Of a DNA stretch of 5,261 nucleotides, positions 5,198-5,261 are shown piece after piece (the first letter of the stretch is position 1; each line of letters starts with the position of its first letter). The notes beneath the pieces are model-generated. The model did not search any database and had not been told where the DNA came from. It was given only the letters and a program-made list of their open reading frames with translations. The stretch is from NCBI GenBank assembly GCA_023819025.1, contig JAMWDC010000175.1, forward strand, positions 1 through 5,261, read 5' to 3'. This DNA is from Candidatus Omnitrophota bacterium (GTDB lineage Bacteria > Omnitrophota > Omnitrophia > Omnitrophales > Aquincolibacteriaceae). The translations under genes were made by a program, and so were the position numbers.

Positions 5198-5261
5198 ATG
5201 GCTAAGACTGGAACGAAGGTTCGTAAGAAGGTCAAGAAGAATGTGGCCGAGGGTATCGCCC
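5198..5261 (+). CDS. rpsK: 30S ribosomal protein S11, first 21 codons (3' part outside window)
   Basis: The visible N-terminus, MAKTGTKVRKKVKKNVAEGIA, has the lysine-rich opening and the KKNVxxGIA step that in S11 leads into the HIxxxFNNT motif, which would begin just beyond the window. S11 lies on the platform of the small subunit near the mRNA exit region. AGGAA at 5187-5191 is 6 nt before the ATG, and the gene starts 12 nt after the rpsM stop, its standard neighbour. The assignment is firm from the motif and order together, although only about one sixth of the gene is present. Confidence 0.93.
   Translation, partial: MAKTGTKVRKKVKKNVAEGIA

Overview
This window is a housekeeping ribosomal-protein locus, equivalent to the end of the spc operon running into the start of the alpha operon. 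Every gene is on the + strand. The order is rplF (last codons only), rplR (L18), rpsE (S5), rplO (L15), secY, adk, map, infA (IF1), rpmJ (L36), rpsM (S13) and rpsK (first codons only). The window is densely packed. The only non-coding stretches of note are about 113 nt between rplO and secY, 98 nt between infA and rpmJ, and 84 nt between rpmJ and rpsM. There is no stretch of 300 nt without a gene. I see no tRNA, rRNA, CRISPR array, insertion sequence or antisense gene.

The organism is a bacterium with roughly half G+C by eye. The order secY-adk-map-infA-rpmJ-rpsM-rpsK is ancestral and widespread (Bacillus has it), so it says little about phylum. The more telling trait is that rpmD (L30) is missing from its usual place: rpsE and rplO overlap by 11 nt. 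L30 is absent in several lineages, including some PVC-related groups. Together with the acidic N-terminal extension of S5 this makes an uncultured PVC-like lineage (for example Omnitrophota) a reasonable guess, but the window alone cannot prove it.

Layout: at 1-1420 ribosomal-protein genes follow one another with 18-nt, 5-nt and -11-nt junctions. At 1421-1533 a spacer carries a perfect TATAAT and a GGAGG Shine-Dalgarno (SD) sequence for secY. At 1534-4520 secY, adk, map and infA are tightly coupled (4-nt gap, ATGA overlap, 5-nt gap). At 4521-4618 there is a spacer with a weak TATACT box, followed by the 37-codon rpmJ gene. At 4733-4763 a good intrinsic terminator sits directly behind rpmJ, at the place where the spc operon ends in E. 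coli. rpsM and rpsK then begin the alpha-operon part.

The genes work together in translation and protein export. L18, S5, L15, L36, S13 and S11 build the ribosome. IF1 acts in initiation. Methionine aminopeptidase trims nascent chains. SecY is the membrane channel that takes nascent or completed chains. Adenylate kinase keeps adenine nucleotides balanced. I found no new biological system here; the findings are modest points about operon architecture and protein termini.
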